From Brucella gallinifaecis (GTDB taxonomy: Bacteria > Pseudomonadota > Alphaproteobacteria > Rhizobiales > Rhizobiaceae), in assembly GCF_006476605.1 (NCBI RefSeq), contig NZ_ML636801.1:62001-126000 (forward strand): a DNA stretch of 64,000 bases, written 5' to 3'. How positions within the stretch are numbered: position 1 is the first letter of the stretch; each line of letters opens with the position of its first letter. A model generated the notes under the pieces. That model was given only the letters and a program-made list of their open reading frames with translations. It searched no databases and had not been told where the DNA came from. Shown piece by piece: positions 17,831 through 27,367 of this stretch. The position numbers and the translations under genes are program-made.

Positions 17831-18227
17831 ACCGGTTTTAAGAAACACCCTGCCGTGAAGGAGCCGATTGATCGGTCCCTTTTTTGATTCCAGTGCTGTT
17901 TCTTTTGGGAGTGAAATCTATAAGCCAAGCGATCATGATCAAAACCGCTTTATTGTTCGCTATTCTTTTACAATAAATGATGACGCACTGTTCACAAAAA
18001 TCGAACAAAATTGACACAATAACAAATGTGTGAATGCTGATATATGATTTAAATACATGATAATAAATAATAATTTTTATTATATTTATGCACGGATGTC
18101 GGTTTTTGTGCACAATTATGTGATTATGAAAACATTTTCGTGACTGGAAATTTTTATCACTGTCACCCATCTGAGGTGCATGAGGACGACGCATAGAACG
18201 TTGTTCTAATGACTAAGGAGATAGAAA
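17831..18227. other. AT-rich intergenic region upstream of a small exported protein gene
   Basis: About 400 bases, visibly richer in A and T than the surroundings around 17940-18130, with no credible gene. It should hold the promoter and 5' leader of the 75-residue exported protein; AAGGAG at about 18213 is the ribosome-binding site. I could not choose one promoter with normal spacing. Confidence 0.5.
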
Positions 18228-18455
18228 ATGAATAAGTTTGTTCTTGCTGCTGCTGCTCTTGCTCTTAGTGCCGGCGCTGCTTTCGCTGAAAATCCACATG
18301 TTGGCGAGCCTGCAAATCTTTATGCGAGTGATCGTACTCCGGTTGCAACACGCGGTGTTGATTATACTGCTCCTGCATCGATCCAGACACAGACGAACAC
18401 AGATGGTTCTGCACATCGTTTTGGTGATGCATCGCCTTCAAGCTACCAGAAATAA
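18228..18455 (+). CDS. Small exported protein of unknown function
   Basis: A 75-residue protein with a signal peptide (MNKFVLAAAALALSAGAAFA, cleavage after about residue 20), leaving a 55-residue polar mature chain with many Thr, Ser and Ala and no cysteine. A good ribosome-binding site (AAGGAG) and a strong downstream terminator support a real gene. The layout resembles the short DUF680-like exported proteins of Rhizobiales, but I cannot confirm the family. Function is unknown; a periplasmic or secreted stress-related role is only a guess. Confidence 0.75.
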   Translation: MNKFVLAAAALALSAGAAFAENPHVGEPANLYASDRTPVATRGVDYTAPASIQTQTNTDGSAHRFGDASPSSYQK

Positions 18456-18474
18456 GTTTTCTGTTTGCTGATAC

Positions 18475-18510
18475 AAAAAAGGCGAAGCTTACGAGCTTCG
18501 CCTTTTTCTT
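18475..18510. terminator. Bidirectional intrinsic terminator
   Basis: A tract of A, then GGCGAAGCT-TACG-AGCTTCGCC (9-bp perfect stem, tetraloop), then TTTTTCTTT. It lies between the convergent small-protein gene and dapD and should terminate both. Confidence 0.9.
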
Positions 18511-18526
18511 TGATAATATTGACAAA

Positions 18527-19381
18527 TTAGTCGCGCAGCAATTCGTTAATCGAGGTTTTTGAACGGGTTTTTTCATCGACGCGCTTTACAATCACAGCGC
18601 AATAGAGGCCCGGACCAGCTTCGCCATTCGGGAATGGCTTACCCGGCAGGGTGCCGGCAACCACAACCGAATAGGGCGGCACTTCACCGTAAAAGATTTC
18701 GCCGGTTGCGCGGTCGACAATCCTGGTTGATTTGCCAATGAACACACCCATGCCAAGCACGGCGCCTTCGCGGACAATACAGCCTTCGACAACTTCCGAA
18801 CGCGCACCGATGAAGCAATTGTCTTCAATGATGGTTGGACCAGCCTGCATGGGTTCCAGAACGCCGCCGATACCAACGCCGCCTGAAAGATGCACATTCT
18901 TGCCGATCTGGGCACAGGAGCCGACGGTTGCCCATGCGTCGACCATCGTGCCTTCATCGACATAGGCGCCGAGATTGACAAAAGACGGCATCAGGATCGC
19001 ATTGGGTGCGATATAGGCTGAATAGCGCACAACTGAGTTTGGAACAGCACGAATACCTGCCTGTTCGAACTCATTGGCTGTCCAGCCGTCAAACTTGGAA
19101 GGAACCTTGTCCCACCACGAAGCATTGCCGGGGCCGCCTTTGATGATCTGCATCGGGTTGAGGCGGAAAGAAAGAAGCACTGCTTTCTTGAGCCATTGAT
19201 TAACCTGCCAGTTGCCGTCAGCCTGTTTTTCTGCCACACGCGCTTCACCGCGATCGAGTAAGAAAAGCGATTGCTCCACAGCATCGCGGATTTCGCCGCG
19301 CGTTGTGGTGTTGACGCCATCGCGTTCGTCAAAAGCCTTTTCAATGACCTTTTCAAGGGAGGCGAGATCTGGCTTGGTCAT
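18527..19381 (-). CDS. dapD: 2,3,4,5-tetrahydropyridine-2,6-dicarboxylate N-succinyltransferase
   Basis: A 284-residue enzyme that transfers succinyl from succinyl-CoA to tetrahydrodipicolinate, the first step of the succinylase branch to diaminopimelate. The middle and C-terminal parts are a left-handed beta helix of hexapeptide repeats (from about residue 110; [20 protein letters not shown] and [15 protein letters not shown]). The N-terminal SFRLNP and [13 protein letters not shown] segments are DapD-specific. I chose ATG 19381 ([11 protein letters not shown]), 32 codons inside the longest possible frame, because family members begin there. Confidence 0.95.
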   Translation of the reverse strand: MTKPDLASLEKVIEKAFDERDGVNTTTRGEIRDAVEQSLFLLDRGEARVAEKQADGNWQVNQWLKKAVLLSFRLNPMQIIKGGPGNASWWDKVPSKFDGWTANEFEQAGIRAVPNSVVRYSAYIAPNAILMPSFVNLGAYVDEGTMVDAWATVGSCAQIGKNVHLSGGVGIGGVLEPMQAGPTIIEDNCFIGARSEVVEGCIVREGAVLGMGVFIGKSTRIVDRATGEIFYGEVPPYSVVVAGTLPGKPFPNGEAGPGLYCAVIVKRVDEKTRSKTSINELLRD

Positions 19382-19586
19382 AGGGCGGTCTCCATAAAAT
19401 GGCAGGATAAGCGGCTGCCGTCTTTTTGGCCGGCAGTTGTCAGCCAAGTGATTAAGCGAAGGCAGGATAGGGGTCAATCGCGTTATTGTGTGAAATATCT
19501 GAACGCAATTGCGCCAGGTTAAGAATTTAACACTGAAAATGATGCTAAGTCATCAATATGCATTGAAATTGAAGGAGCAGGCAAGC

Positions 19587-20426
19587 ATGAACCCAATGGA
19601 GAAGACTGGCTGGACGCCTTTCCCGAATTCTGAGGAGGCCGTTAAGCAGGCGCGTACCGTGCCCAAAACGCCTCAGACCGAGGCTGAAGCCTATCGCCTT
19701 GCTTTCATGGATGATGATTTTATGACGCGGCGCGATATGCGCCCCATCCGGCTTCAGCTTGAGCTTCTTAAGCCTGAACTCATTCTTGCTGATCGTGGCA
19801 TCAAGTCGACGGTTGTGATGTTTGGTGGCGCACGTATTCCTGAGCCGGGCGGTGAGGCATGGGCGGCAAAAAACGAATTGCAGAAGAAGAATCTTGAAGC
19901 AAATTCGCGTTATTATGAAGAAGCACGCAAATTTGCCCGTATCTGTTCAGAATATTCGGCCAGCACCTATTATCGTGAGTTCATCGTGGTGACGGGTGGT
20001 GGCCCGGGCGTGATGGAAGCAGGAAATCGCGGTGCCGCTGATGTTGGAGCACCGACCATTGGTCTTAATATTGTGTTGCCGCATGAGCAGGCACCCAATA
20101 GCTATGTGACGCCGGAATTGTGCTTCAACTTCCATTATTTTGCATTGCGTAAAATGCATTTTCTGATGCGTGCGAAGGCTATTTGCGTCTTCCCCGGTGG
20201 CTTTGGCACCATGGATGAATTGTTTGAAGCGATGACGCTTATCCAGACCGATCGCATGGAACGTATGCCGCTGATCCTGTTTGGCAAAGAGTTCTGGAGC
20301 AAGGCAATCAATATCGAATTTCTGGCAGAGCAGGGCACAATTTCGCCCGCCGATATTGAGTTGCTGACCTTTGTCGATACTGCCGACGAGGCCTGGGACG
20401 AGATCAAGAGTTTCTATAAGCTCTGA
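19587..20426 (+). CDS. LOG-family protein (TIGR00730-type Rossmann fold)
   Basis: A 279-residue protein with GGGPGVMEAGNRGA and PGGFGTMDELFE, the nucleotide-binding and catalytic signatures of LOG-family phosphoribohydrolases, which release bases from nucleoside 5'-monophosphates (cytokinin activation in plants and plant-associated bacteria). It carries about 90 extra residues before the core domain, as in the longer bacterial subgroup whose substrates are less certain. Start ATG 19587 is chosen because GAAGGAG lies nine bases upstream; the open frame extends further 5' without support. It ends at a strong terminator. Confidence 0.85.
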   Translation: MNPMEKTGWTPFPNSEEAVKQARTVPKTPQTEAEAYRLAFMDDDFMTRRDMRPIRLQLELLKPELILADRGIKSTVVMFGGARIPEPGGEAWAAKNELQKKNLEANSRYYEEARKFARICSEYSASTYYREFIVVTGGGPGVMEAGNRGAADVGAPTIGLNIVLPHEQAPNSYVTPELCFNFHYFALRKMHFLMRAKAICVFPGGFGTMDELFEAMTLIQTDRMERMPLILFGKEFWSKAINIEFLAEQGTISPADIELLTFVDTADEAWDEIKSFYKL

Positions 20427-20436
20427 TTGAGAATGG

Positions 20437-20467
20437 AAAAGCCCGGTTGATCACAACCGGGCTTTTT
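20437..20467. terminator. Bidirectional intrinsic terminator
   Basis: AAAA, then GCCCGGTTG-ATCA-CAACCGGGC, then TTTTTT. It serves the convergent LOG-family and HAD-nucleotidase genes. Confidence 0.92.
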
Positions 20468-20469
20468 TA

Positions 20470-21171
20470 TCAGTTTGCAATGATAGTTTGCAGAAATTGC
20501 GTCAGATTGTCGGTCACATAATCGACCTGATCGGTAAATTCAGGATCACTTTCCCAAATTTCGGAGAAGGTTGGTTCAAAATTATTCGGCACAATCAGCA
20601 CGGTCTTCATGCCGAGGGTTTTTGGCACAACGAGATTACGCGCCAGATCCTCGAACATCACTGCTTTTTGTGGGTCAATGCCAAAGGTGCCAAGAAAACG
20701 GTCATAAGTGGCGCGTTCCGGTTTGGGTATCAGGTCGGCTGCAACAATGTCGAAAATATCGTCGAAATCATCGAGAATACCAAGTTGACGGGCAGCGCGT
20801 TCTGCATGGCCACGATCACCATTGGTGAAGATGAAACGGCGACCGGGCAGGGCACGGATTGCCTTGCCTAAGGCTGGATCAAGTTTCAGCCATGAATAGT
20901 CAATATCATGGACATGTTTGAGAAAATCGTCCGGATCAATCTGATGACATTCCATCAGACCTTTGAGCGTTGTGCCATATTCCAGATAAAACTGTTTCTG
21001 AATCTTGCGGGCTTCGTCACGGGGCAGATTAAGCAGCTTTTCGACATAGTTTGTCATCCGCACGTCGATCTGTGAGAACAGATCGGCAGCATGCGGATAG
21101 AGTGTATTGTCGAGGTCAAACACCCAGTCGGTGACGTGAGCAAAGGCAAGAGCGTCAGGTTGGTTAGCCAT
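20470..21171 (-). CDS. HAD-superfamily pyrimidine 5'-nucleotidase (SDT1/PHM8-like)
   Basis: A 233-residue HAD hydrolase. WVFDLDNTLYPHAADLF holds the nucleophilic aspartate (motif I, DLDNTLYP variant of the pyrimidine-nucleotidase branch), FTNGDRGHAERAARQLGI is motif II with the helical cap, and MFEDLARNLVVPKTLGMKTV is motif IV. Relatives dephosphorylate UMP/CMP or similar monophosphates. It is 34 bases downstream of argB on the same strand and is probably co-transcribed with it, a common arrangement in Rhizobiales. The gap contains a small duplication of the argB 3' end. Confidence 0.88.
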   Translation of the reverse strand: MANQPDALAFAHVTDWVFDLDNTLYPHAADLFSQIDVRMTNYVEKLLNLPRDEARKIQKQFYLEYGTTLKGLMECHQIDPDDFLKHVHDIDYSWLKLDPALGKAIRALPGRRFIFTNGDRGHAERAARQLGILDDFDDIFDIVAADLIPKPERATYDRFLGTFGIDPQKAVMFEDLARNLVVPKTLGMKTVLIVPNNFEPTFSEIWESDPEFTDQVDYVTDNLTQFLQTIIAN

Positions 21172-21178
21172 GGTTTAT

Positions 21179-21226
21179 CACGGCACGATTAACGTGCTGT
21201 CTCCATTACGGCACGATTAACGTGCC
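21179..21226. repeat. Tandem duplication of the argB 3' end
   Basis: CGGCACGATTAACGTGC occurs at about 21181-21197 and again at 21210-21226, offset by 29 bases. The second copy encodes the last ArgB residues (GTLIVP) and stop codon; the first is a non-coding duplicate in the short gap before the nucleotidase gene. Confidence 0.8.
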
Positions 21227-22096
21227 GGCACCATGTTCGGTGAACAATTCAAGCAGCACTGAATGGGGTGTCTTGCCATTGAGAATGACAACGCCTTCAA
21301 CGCCACGGCGGATTGCATCAATACAGGTTTCGACCTTGGGGATCATACCGCCGGAAATTGTTCCGTCCCTGATCAGTGCCTGCGCATCGGCAACCGAGAG
21401 TTCCTTGATAAGTTTCTTGTCCTTGTCGAGAACGCCCGGAACATCTGTCAGGAATAAAAGACGTGTTGCAGCCAATGCACCGGCAATCGCCCCTGCAAAA
21501 GTGTCTGCATTGATATTGTAAGTGTGACCATCACGGCCCGGCGCAACAGGGGCAATAACCGGAATCATTTCCGAGCGTGCGAGCAGATCAAGCAATGTAC
21601 GATCAACTTCAGCCGGCTCGCCGACAAAGCCAAGATCAAGCACTTTTTCAATGTTGGAATCGGGGTCAATAATGGTCTTATGCGCTTTGCGTGCAAAAAC
21701 CATGTTGCCGTCCTTGCCGCAAAGCCCGATGGCCCATTCGCCTTCTGCATTGATGAGGGCGACGATTTCCTTGTTGATGGAACCGGCCAGCACCATTTCC
21801 ACCACTTCAACCGTTTTTTCGTCGGTGACGCGCAAACCGCCTTCAAAACGCGATTCAATGCCGAGCTTGGTCAGCATGGCCTGAATCTGCGGACCGCCGC
21901 CATGCACGACAATCGGATTGATGCCGGATTGCTTTAAAAGTGCGATGTCGCGTGCAAATGCCTTGCCCAGTTCCGGGTTGCCCATGGCGTGGCCACCATA
22001 TTTCACCACGACATTCTTGTTCTCATAACGCTGCATATAGGGCAGGGCTGCGGAAAGGAGCCGTGCTTGCATTTCAGGATTTTCAAAGGTCGTCAT
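21206..22096 (-). CDS. argB: Acetylglutamate kinase
   Basis: A 296-residue kinase phosphorylating N-acetylglutamate in arginine synthesis. [10 protein letters not shown] and [11 protein letters not shown] bind ATP and substrate phosphate, [12 protein letters not shown] binds acetylglutamate, and [10 protein letters not shown] and the C-terminal [20 protein letters not shown] are typical of the arginine-sensitive class. Start ATG 22096 ([20 protein letters not shown]) fits the family; ATG 22117 would add seven residues. It follows engB by 85 bases in the same direction. Confidence 0.96.
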   Translation of the reverse strand: MTTFENPEMQARLLSAALPYMQRYENKNVVVKYGGHAMGNPELGKAFARDIALLKQSGINPIVVHGGGPQIQAMLTKLGIESRFEGGLRVTDEKTVEVVEMVLAGSINKEIVALINAEGEWAIGLCGKDGNMVFARKAHKTIIDPDSNIEKVLDLGFVGEPAEVDRTLLDLLARSEMIPVIAPVAPGRDGHTYNINADTFAGAIAGALAATRLLFLTDVPGVLDKDKKLIKELSVADAQALIRDGTISGGMIPKVETCIDAIRRGVEGVVILNGKTPHSVLLELFTEHGAGTLIVP

Positions 22097-22181
22097 CGTC
22101 GTTTCCATTGCGGGCAACAGGGCAAATCGGGAGCGTTCTAAAGCAGTCTCAGATATATGGAAACTGCTTTATGGTTTCGGA

Positions 22182-22895
22182 TTATTCTTTGGCCACAAGC
22201 GCGATTGCAGCGCGTAATTCATCAAGTCCCAGACCTTTTTCCGACGATGTCGTGATGATGCCGGGAAAACAGGCTGCCCGTTTTTTCGTAAGCGCATGGG
22301 TCTCTTCGAGCAAACGTGGAATGCCGGCAGCTTTGATCTTGTCAATCTTGGTCAGCACAATCTGATAGGATACGGCGGCCTTGTCGAGCAGGTCGAGCAC
22401 TTCGGCATCGTTTTTCTTGATGCCATGGCGTGAATCGATGAGCAAATAAACGCGCTTCAATGTCGTACGGCCACGAAGATAGTCGAATACAAGCCGCGTC
22501 CATGCATCGACATGGGACTTTGGAGCTTCTGCAAAGCCATAGCCCGGCATATCCACGAGTGCGAGCGGCGGCAGATCGCCATTCTCGCCGGAATAGCCAT
22601 CGGGAACGAAGTAATTAAGTTCCTGCGTGCGGCCCGGCGTGTTGGATGTACGCGCTAAAGCTTTCTTGCCGACAATCGCATTGATGAGCGATGATTTTCC
22701 GACATTTGAACGTCCGGCAAATGCAATTTCAACGGGACCTTCCAGCGGCAGAAACTTCATGGAAGGCACACCGCGGATGAATATCCATGACTTTTTGAAC
22801 AGCAGACGTCCTTCTTCGACCAGAGCTGCATGTGCTGCACGGGTCGCATCGGCTGCTAACTGGGCTGCTGCCTGCTTTTTGTCCTGATCACTCAA
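22182..22895 (-). CDS. engB: Ribosome biogenesis GTPase EngB (YsxC/YihA)
   Basis: A 237-residue essential TrmE-Era-EngA-EngB-type GTPase acting in 50S subunit assembly. G1 is [10 protein letters not shown], the switch segment contains [13 protein letters not shown]3 is [11 protein letters not shown] and G4 is LTKIDKI. An alphaproteobacterial N-terminal extension of about 60 residues precedes the G domain. The order yidC-engB-argB is conserved in Brucellaceae. A terminator lies between yidC and engB, so engB probably also has its own promoter in the 119-base gap. Confidence 0.95.
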   Translation of the reverse strand: MSDQDKKQAAAQLAADATRAAHAALVEEGRLLFKKSWIFIRGVPSMKFLPLEGPVEIAFAGRSNVGKSSLINAIVGKKALARTSNTPGRTQELNYFVPDGYSGENGDLPPLALVDMPGYGFAEAPKSHVDAWTRLVFDYLRGRTTLKRVYLLIDSRHGIKKNDAEVLDLLDKAAVSYQIVLTKIDKIKAAGIPRLLEETHALTKKRAACFPGIITTSSEKGLGLDELRAAIALVAKE

Positions 22896-22981
22896 TGGGG
22901 TCTTCCTGATATGTCTTTGTGTAGACTACACGCATCAAGGTTACGCACAGCATTGTCAACCGCTGTGCATGAAGGAGCACA

Positions 22982-23010
22982 AAAAAAGCCCGGCTCAGAG
23001 CCGGGCTTTT
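22982..23010 (-). terminator. Intrinsic terminator after yidC
   Basis: AGCCCGGCT-CAG-AGCCGGGCT forms a perfect 9-bp stem with an A tract on one side and TTTT on the other. On the minus strand the stem is followed by a run of T, so it ends the rpmH-rnpA-yidC transcript, at least in part. Confidence 0.9.
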
Positions 23011-23014
23011 ATGT

Positions 23015-24823
23015 TTACTTCTCTATTTCTTTCGGCTTTCGCTTGAAGAGGTCTTTCAGATTGTCAAACAATTCAATCTTGACGCCCTGACGCTTCATGA
23101 TGAAACCCTGCTGGAGGATCGAAAGCGTGTTGTTCCATGCCCAGTAGATCACGAGACCAGCCGGGAACGATGCCAGCATGAATGTGAAGATAACCGGCAT
23201 CCAGGTGAAGATCATCGCCTGTGTTGGATCTGGCGGCGTCGGGTTCATGCGCATTTGCAGGAACATGGTGATGCCCATGATAATTGGCCATGCGCCGATC
23301 ATCAGGAATGCGGGAACTGCATAAGGCAGAAGACCAAACAGGTTGAAGATCGATGTTGGATCCGGCGCTGCAAGGTCATGAATCCAGCCAAAGAACGGCG
23401 CATGGCGCATTTCGATGGTGACATAGAGGACCTTATAAAGCGCGAAGAACACTGGAATCTGGACCAGTACCGGCCAGCAACCTGCAAGCGGATTGATCTT
23501 CTCTTCCTTGTAGAGACGCATCATTTCCTGCTGTTGCTTCATTTTGTCATCCGCATATTTCTCGCGGATTTCTGTCATTTTGGGCTGCACAAGCTTCATA
23601 CGCGCCATTGACTTGTACGACTTGTTGGCAAGCGGGAAGAACACACCCTTGAGCAGAACGGTAACAACCAGAATAGCCACACCGAAATTGCCGGAGAATT
23701 TGTAGATCCAGTCGATGAGATAGAACATCGGCTTGGTGATGAAGTAGAACCAACCCCAGTCGATCAGAAGATCAAACTGTTTGATGCCGAGATTGTCCTG
23801 ATAGTTCTGGATGTCCTGCACGACTTTTGCACCGGCAAAGACATGGTTCTTGATTGCCTGCGACTGACCGGCATCAATGGTAACCGGAGCACTCAGAATG
23901 TCAGACTGGTAGCGCGGGCGACCATCTGTGAAGTGTGAGAAACGGGCGGTAAATTTTTCATTCTGCGCAGGAACCAGCGTTGCAGCCCAGTATTTGTCGG
24001 TAATACCGGCCCAGCCGCCTGTTACATCCTTGAATGAAATGTCCTTGTCGTCTTCGACCTTGGAATATTTGATTTCCTGAAGCCCGTCCTGCCCCATGAC
24101 GCCGATAAGTCCTTCATGAAGAACATAGGTGGCGCTTGCATGTTCGGGCTGGTTGAAGCGGGTTACGCGGCCATAAGAGGCAAGAGAAATTGGTGTGGCT
24201 GCATTGTTGGTGATCGTGTCATCAATGGTGAACATATAGGCATCATCAACCGAGATGACACGCTGGAAGGTGATGTTCTTGTCATTGGTATAGGTCAGCG
24301 TAACCGGTGTTGACGGGGTTAGCTTGTTGTTACCCTCGACCGCCCAGACAGTATTGGGTCCGGGAACCTGTCCGGTTGTTTCATTGCCGGTAAAGCCAAG
24401 CTCTACAAAATATCCCTGTTTGAGATTTGATGGGGCCAGCAGTTCGATTTCAGGTGAATTCGGGTTGACCGTTTCACGATATTTCTTGAGATAAAGATCA
24501 TCAAGGCGTGCGCCGGTCAGATTGATTGAGCCGCGCAATGATGCTGTATCAATGTCCACACGCTGGGACTGGGCTGCGGCTGCTTCGCGGGTGAGTGTGC
24601 CGCCTGCGACTGCACCATCGTTTAAGCCAGGAATTGCGCCGGAGGTTCCGGGCATTTGTGGCGTCTCGCTCTGGGTGGTCTGCTGGGCCTGGCTCTGCTG
24701 CTCCTCAATGCGTGTCTGTTCCCGCTGAGCTTCCGTTTTAGGACCCAGATAGAATACTTGCCACAGCGTTAATACGAGGATGGACAGGGCAATGGTTATG
24801 AAGAAATTACGATTATTTTCCAT
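23015..24823 (-). CDS. yidC: Membrane protein insertase YidC
   Basis: A 602-residue inner-membrane insertase. TM1 lies at residues 6-23 ([20 protein letters not shown]), followed by a Gln/Thr-rich linker, the large periplasmic beta-domain (about 90-360) and the conserved five-helix insertase core ([39 protein letters not shown] with the hydrophilic-groove arginine loop, [20 protein letters not shown]). It inserts membrane proteins alone or with SecYEG. Its start overlaps the end of rnpA by 11 bases, so the two are translationally coupled; no yidD lies between them. Confidence 0.97.
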   Translation of the reverse strand: MENNRNFFITIALSILVLTLWQVFYLGPKTEAQREQTRIEEQQSQAQQTTQSETPQMPGTSGAIPGLNDGAVAGGTLTREAAAAQSQRVDIDTASLRGSINLTGARLDDLYLKKYRETVNPNSPEIELLAPSNLKQGYFVELGFTGNETTGQVPGPNTVWAVEGNNKLTPSTPVTLTYTNDKNITFQRVISVDDAYMFTIDDTITNNAATPISLASYGRVTRFNQPEHASATYVLHEGLIGVMGQDGLQEIKYSKVEDDKDISFKDVTGGWAGITDKYWAATLVPAQNEKFTARFSHFTDGRPRYQSDILSAPVTIDAGQSQAIKNHVFAGAKVVQDIQNYQDNLGIKQFDLLIDWGWFYFITKPMFYLIDWIYKFSGNFGVAILVVTVLLKGVFFPLANKSYKSMARMKLVQPKMTEIREKYADDKMKQQQEMMRLYKEEKINPLAGCWPVLVQIPVFFALYKVLYVTIEMRHAPFFGWIHDLAAPDPTSIFNLFGLLPYAVPAFLMIGAWPIIMGITMFLQMRMNPTPPDPTQAMIFTWMPVIFTFMLASFPAGLVIYWAWNNTLSILQQGFIMKRQGVKIELFDNLKDLFKRKPKEIEK

Positions 24824-25238
24824 CGACGGGTCCTGATTCCGGTCTTTCCGTTCGGCGTTTCTTTTCGCTCCGCTGATTGTCCTTCGCTTTAATGCGCTTG
24901 GAGAGTTCTGCGGTGAGTTGCGAAAAGGGCGCAGTAAGTGCTTGCTCGCGTGCTACGATGACATAGTCTGTCGAGAGCGCCATGTCACTCCCTACGTAAC
25001 AACGAACTGCTTCTCGTAACCTGCGACGGATACGATTGCGTATCACTGCATTGCCGTTTTTCTTGGTGACGGTGAAGCCTATGCGGGGTTTTTCGCCAAT
25101 TTTGGCAGCTTTTGATTCTTCTTCAGACCGTTCACGGACCTCCAGAAGAAACAGTGGACCACGCCGTTTTTCACCATTCCTGACAGACAAAAACTCCGCT
25201 CTCTTGCGAAGGCGGAGTATTTGTTTCTGCTTTTTCAT
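24813..25238 (-). CDS. rnpA: Ribonuclease P protein component
   Basis: A protein of about 141 residues. [26 protein letters not shown] contains the RNR signature that binds the RNase P RNA (motif quoted in parts: [18 protein letters not shown]). The basic N-terminus ([18 protein letters not shown]) and a basic, low-complexity tail ([12 protein letters not shown]) frame the fold. It is the cofactor that helps the ribozyme trim tRNA 5' leaders. Start is ATG 25238, or GTG 25250 four codons upstream. Lies between rpmH and yidC. Confidence 0.94.
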   Translation of the reverse strand: MKKQKQILRLRKRAEFLSVRNGEKRRGPLFLLEVRERSEEESKAAKIGEKPRIGFTVTKKNGNAVIRNRIRRRLREAVRCYVGSDMALSTDYVIVAREQALTAPFSQLTAELSKRIKAKDNQRSEKKRRTERPESGPVDGK

Positions 25239-25273
25239 ATCTTTATTCACCGCGCTGGCCGCGCGGGGAAAGA

Positions 25274-25408
25274 TTAAGCGGAAAGCCGCTTGCGACCGCG
25301 TGCGCGGCGAGCGGCGAGAACCTTGCGACCGCCGGCAGTTGCCATGCGTGCACGGAAGCCGTGACGGCGCTTGCGGACGAGATTGGATGGCTGGAATGTG
25401 CGCTTCAT
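25274..25408 (-). CDS. rpmH: 50S ribosomal protein L34
   Basis: A 44-residue, highly basic protein reading [20 protein letters not shown] and ending GRKRLSA, which is unmistakably L34. It is the first gene of rpmH-rnpA-yidC. Its promoter should lie in the 424-base gap to ridA (25409-25832); that gap also contains an intergenic repeat at 25688-25788 and no other gene that I can see. Confidence 0.97.
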   Translation of the reverse strand: MKRTFQPSNLVRKRRHGFRARMATAGGRKVLAARRARGRKRLSA

Positions 25409-25687
25409 TTATTTAATACCGCGGTGTGCGGCCCTTCTTGGTTCTGTCTTTTCGACGGACATGATCTTGTCTGAAATCCAAAGTTACGTTTCAGGATCAC
25501 GCCCTATTGAACAGGAGCGCGTTCTTTTCCCATAAGAAGGATAGCAAAAGCCATCCATTAACCCTTATGGGCGAACGTGGAGCGGCTTATAGGGAAAGGG
25601 GGGCAAAGAGTCAATCGGGCGTCAATAATTCTCGGCACTATATATGTATCAGCCATTGCCAAAACATGCAGGGACTTTCATAAGGGA

Positions 25688-25788
25688 ACGCCTTTCGATC
25701 TGATCGGATCAGATTGGCGCTCTGAATAGTTGTTTTGACGCGCATCTTTACCCGAAAACCTTTTCTCATTTTTCGGGATGCGCTCTGT
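25688..25788. repeat. Composite two-hairpin intergenic repeat, type B copy 1
   Basis: The first stem contains GATCTGATCGGATCAGAT flanked by CGCC and GGCG; the second contains GCGCAT and CCCGAAAA pairing with TTTTCGGG and ATGCGC. The linker GCTCTGAATAGTTGT is shared with the copy at 33441-33540. It lies upstream of ridA. Confidence 0.85.
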
Positions 25789-25832
25789 TTTTACAAGCGG
25801 GATATCCGCAGCATTCATAAGAGGAGTTCACC

Positions 25833-26177
25833 ATGAGCATCCGTCGTATCGAAGTCGGACCACGTATGAGCCAGGCCGTTGTTCACGGCAATACTGTTTA
25901 TCTCGCCGGTCAGGTTGGAGAGCCGGGCGCAAGCGTCACGGATCAGACAAAGGCCATTCTGGTTGAAGTTGATCGCCTGCTGGCAGCTGCCGGTTCTGAC
26001 AAGTCAAAAATTCTTCAGGCAATCATCTGGCTTGCAGATATGAAGGATTTTGCAGAAATGAATGCAGTCTGGGATAGCTGGGTTGATAAGGCCAATACGC
26101 CAGCACGCGCGACCGGTGAAGCAGCGCTTGCAACGCCTGATTACAAGGTCGAAATCATCATTACCGCTGCAATCTGA
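25833..26177 (+). CDS. RidA family (YjgF/YER057c/UK114) protein
   Basis: A 114-residue protein of the RidA superfamily. GNTVYLAGQVGEPGASVTDQ, IWLADMKDFAEMNAVWDSWV and ARATGEAALATPDYKVEIII are family hallmarks; the conserved arginine that binds the imine/keto-acid carboxylate is in PARATGE. RidA proteins hydrolyse reactive enamine/imine intermediates in the cytosol; this branch (closer to Rid subgroups other than archetypal RidA) may have a different substrate. ATG 25833 has AAGAGGAG upstream. It stands alone and ends at a clear terminator. Confidence 0.92.
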   Translation: MSIRRIEVGPRMSQAVVHGNTVYLAGQVGEPGASVTDQTKAILVEVDRLLAAAGSDKSKILQAIIWLADMKDFAEMNAVWDSWVDKANTPARATGEAALATPDYKVEIIITAAI

Positions 26178-26198
26178 TAATTATAGCTGATTGACTGG

Positions 26199-26230
26199 AA
26201 ACCCCGCTCAAGCACCTGAGCGGGGTTTTT
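26199..26230. terminator. Bidirectional intrinsic terminator
   Basis: AACCCCGCTCA and TGAGCGGGGTT form an 11-bp stem around a 6-base loop, followed by TTTTTATT. Placed between the convergent ridA and DUF4105 genes. Confidence 0.9.
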
Positions 26231-27234
26231 TATTGGCGTATGCGCTGTGAATAGTCTTCACGACCACCGGCTTTGGCTTTTTCGTCAATGGAGGCGCGCT
26301 GGCGGGCTTCCTCCGTGGTGCTGCCATTATTCTTGATCCATCCATGATCATGAAGATAAGCGGGCAGATAGCCGGACAGAAGGACGCGATAATCAAAGGG
26401 GATGCCCGGATCAAGCAGGCGTGCCATCTTGAAAATAATGGTCGTACAATTGGTCGTCACTGTGTTGTAGAATTTGGCTTTTTGGGCAAGCTGGTTGCCT
26501 TGTTCTACATAAGACAGAAACAGTTCTTTGGCGGCTATAGGTGAAAGGTCTATTTCATAGCGATAGACATCTTCCTGGCGGACATTGGTGCGCAGGAAAA
26601 TAATATCGCGCTCTTCGGCTGCAATCATCGCCAGTTCAAATTCGCGGAAAAAACCACCAATTGACGAATAGGTTTCGTGGTGTTCCTTGCGGATTTCACC
26701 TGAAAAGACGACATGGCGCCCATCTTCAAAGCCGAATGATAGCAATGTATGTGCAATTGCTGGGCCAGCCCAATAGGACAGATAGAGATCGACGGATGTG
26801 ATTTTGTCGAGATTGTAGGTTTCATCCTTCCAGACAGGTGTGAAGTCATCCACGGTGCGCCAGTCGAAATCACGTATATTATAGAGTGTGACCAGATTGC
26901 CATCTACCTTGCCGGTGATGGTACGGGCCACTTCAGGTGCCCAGATGCGGTCAAGTGACGGGCGGATGGTGGACCACCAGCCAAGAATGATGAGAGCCAA
27001 CAGGCAGAAAAATAATCTTTTACGCCGGCAATGGAGCTTTCGCTCACCTGCAATTGTCCAAAGGGCGATTGCCAGCCAGGCAACGATGATCGAGCCACGC
27101 ACAGCATTGCCGAAGGGGAGCTGAAACCACATTGCAAAGCTGGACCAGACAGCAAAGATTATAACGAACAGAACGAATAGAAATTTTCCCGTGAAGCGGA
27201 CAGGTCTGGATTTCAAGATAGATAACATGGACAT
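26230..27234 (-). CDS. DUF4105 (Lnb N-terminal domain-like) membrane protein
   Basis: A 334-residue protein with about three N-terminal hydrophobic segments (18-40, 42-60, 70-90) and a periplasmic DUF4105 domain from about residue 110. HHETYSSIGGFFREFELAM and NTVTTNCTTIIFKMA contain the histidine and cysteine that suggest a papain-like acyltransferase or peptidase centre; related Lnb proteins transfer acyl chains between lipoproteins or lipids. That activity here is inference. It is transcribed alone, convergent with ridA, and the gap to msrQ is 133 bases. Confidence 0.8.
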   Translation of the reverse strand: MSMLSILKSRPVRFTGKFLFVLFVIIFAVWSSFAMWFQLPFGNAVRGSIIVAWLAIALWTIAGERKLHCRRKRLFFCLLALIILGWWSTIRPSLDRIWAPEVARTITGKVDGNLVTLYNIRDFDWRTVDDFTPVWKDETYNLDKITSVDLYLSYWAGPAIAHTLLSFGFEDGRHVVFSGEIRKEHHETYSSIGGFFREFELAMIAAEERDIIFLRTNVRQEDVYRYEIDLSPIAAKELFLSYVEQGNQLAQKAKFYNTVTTNCTTIIFKMARLLDPGIPFDYRVLLSGYLPAYLHDHGWIKNNGSTTEEARQRASIDEKAKAGGREDYSQRIRQ

Positions 27235-27367
27235 CCCGTATTCGCTGGCCGCTTTTTATCAAAGAAGTGGCGATACTGGCATGATTTGCAGTTCAATGTC
27301 ATCGCCTATCCTGTGGGAAAGCCGATTTATCTGTTAGATTAGAATCTATTGAAAAATATCTGTTATC

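Noticed and set aside
25274-25832. Chromosomal origin near rpmH-rnpA
   Set aside because: In some bacteria oriC and dnaA lie beside rpmH. Here no dnaA gene or DnaA-box cluster is visible; the gap holds an intergenic repeat.
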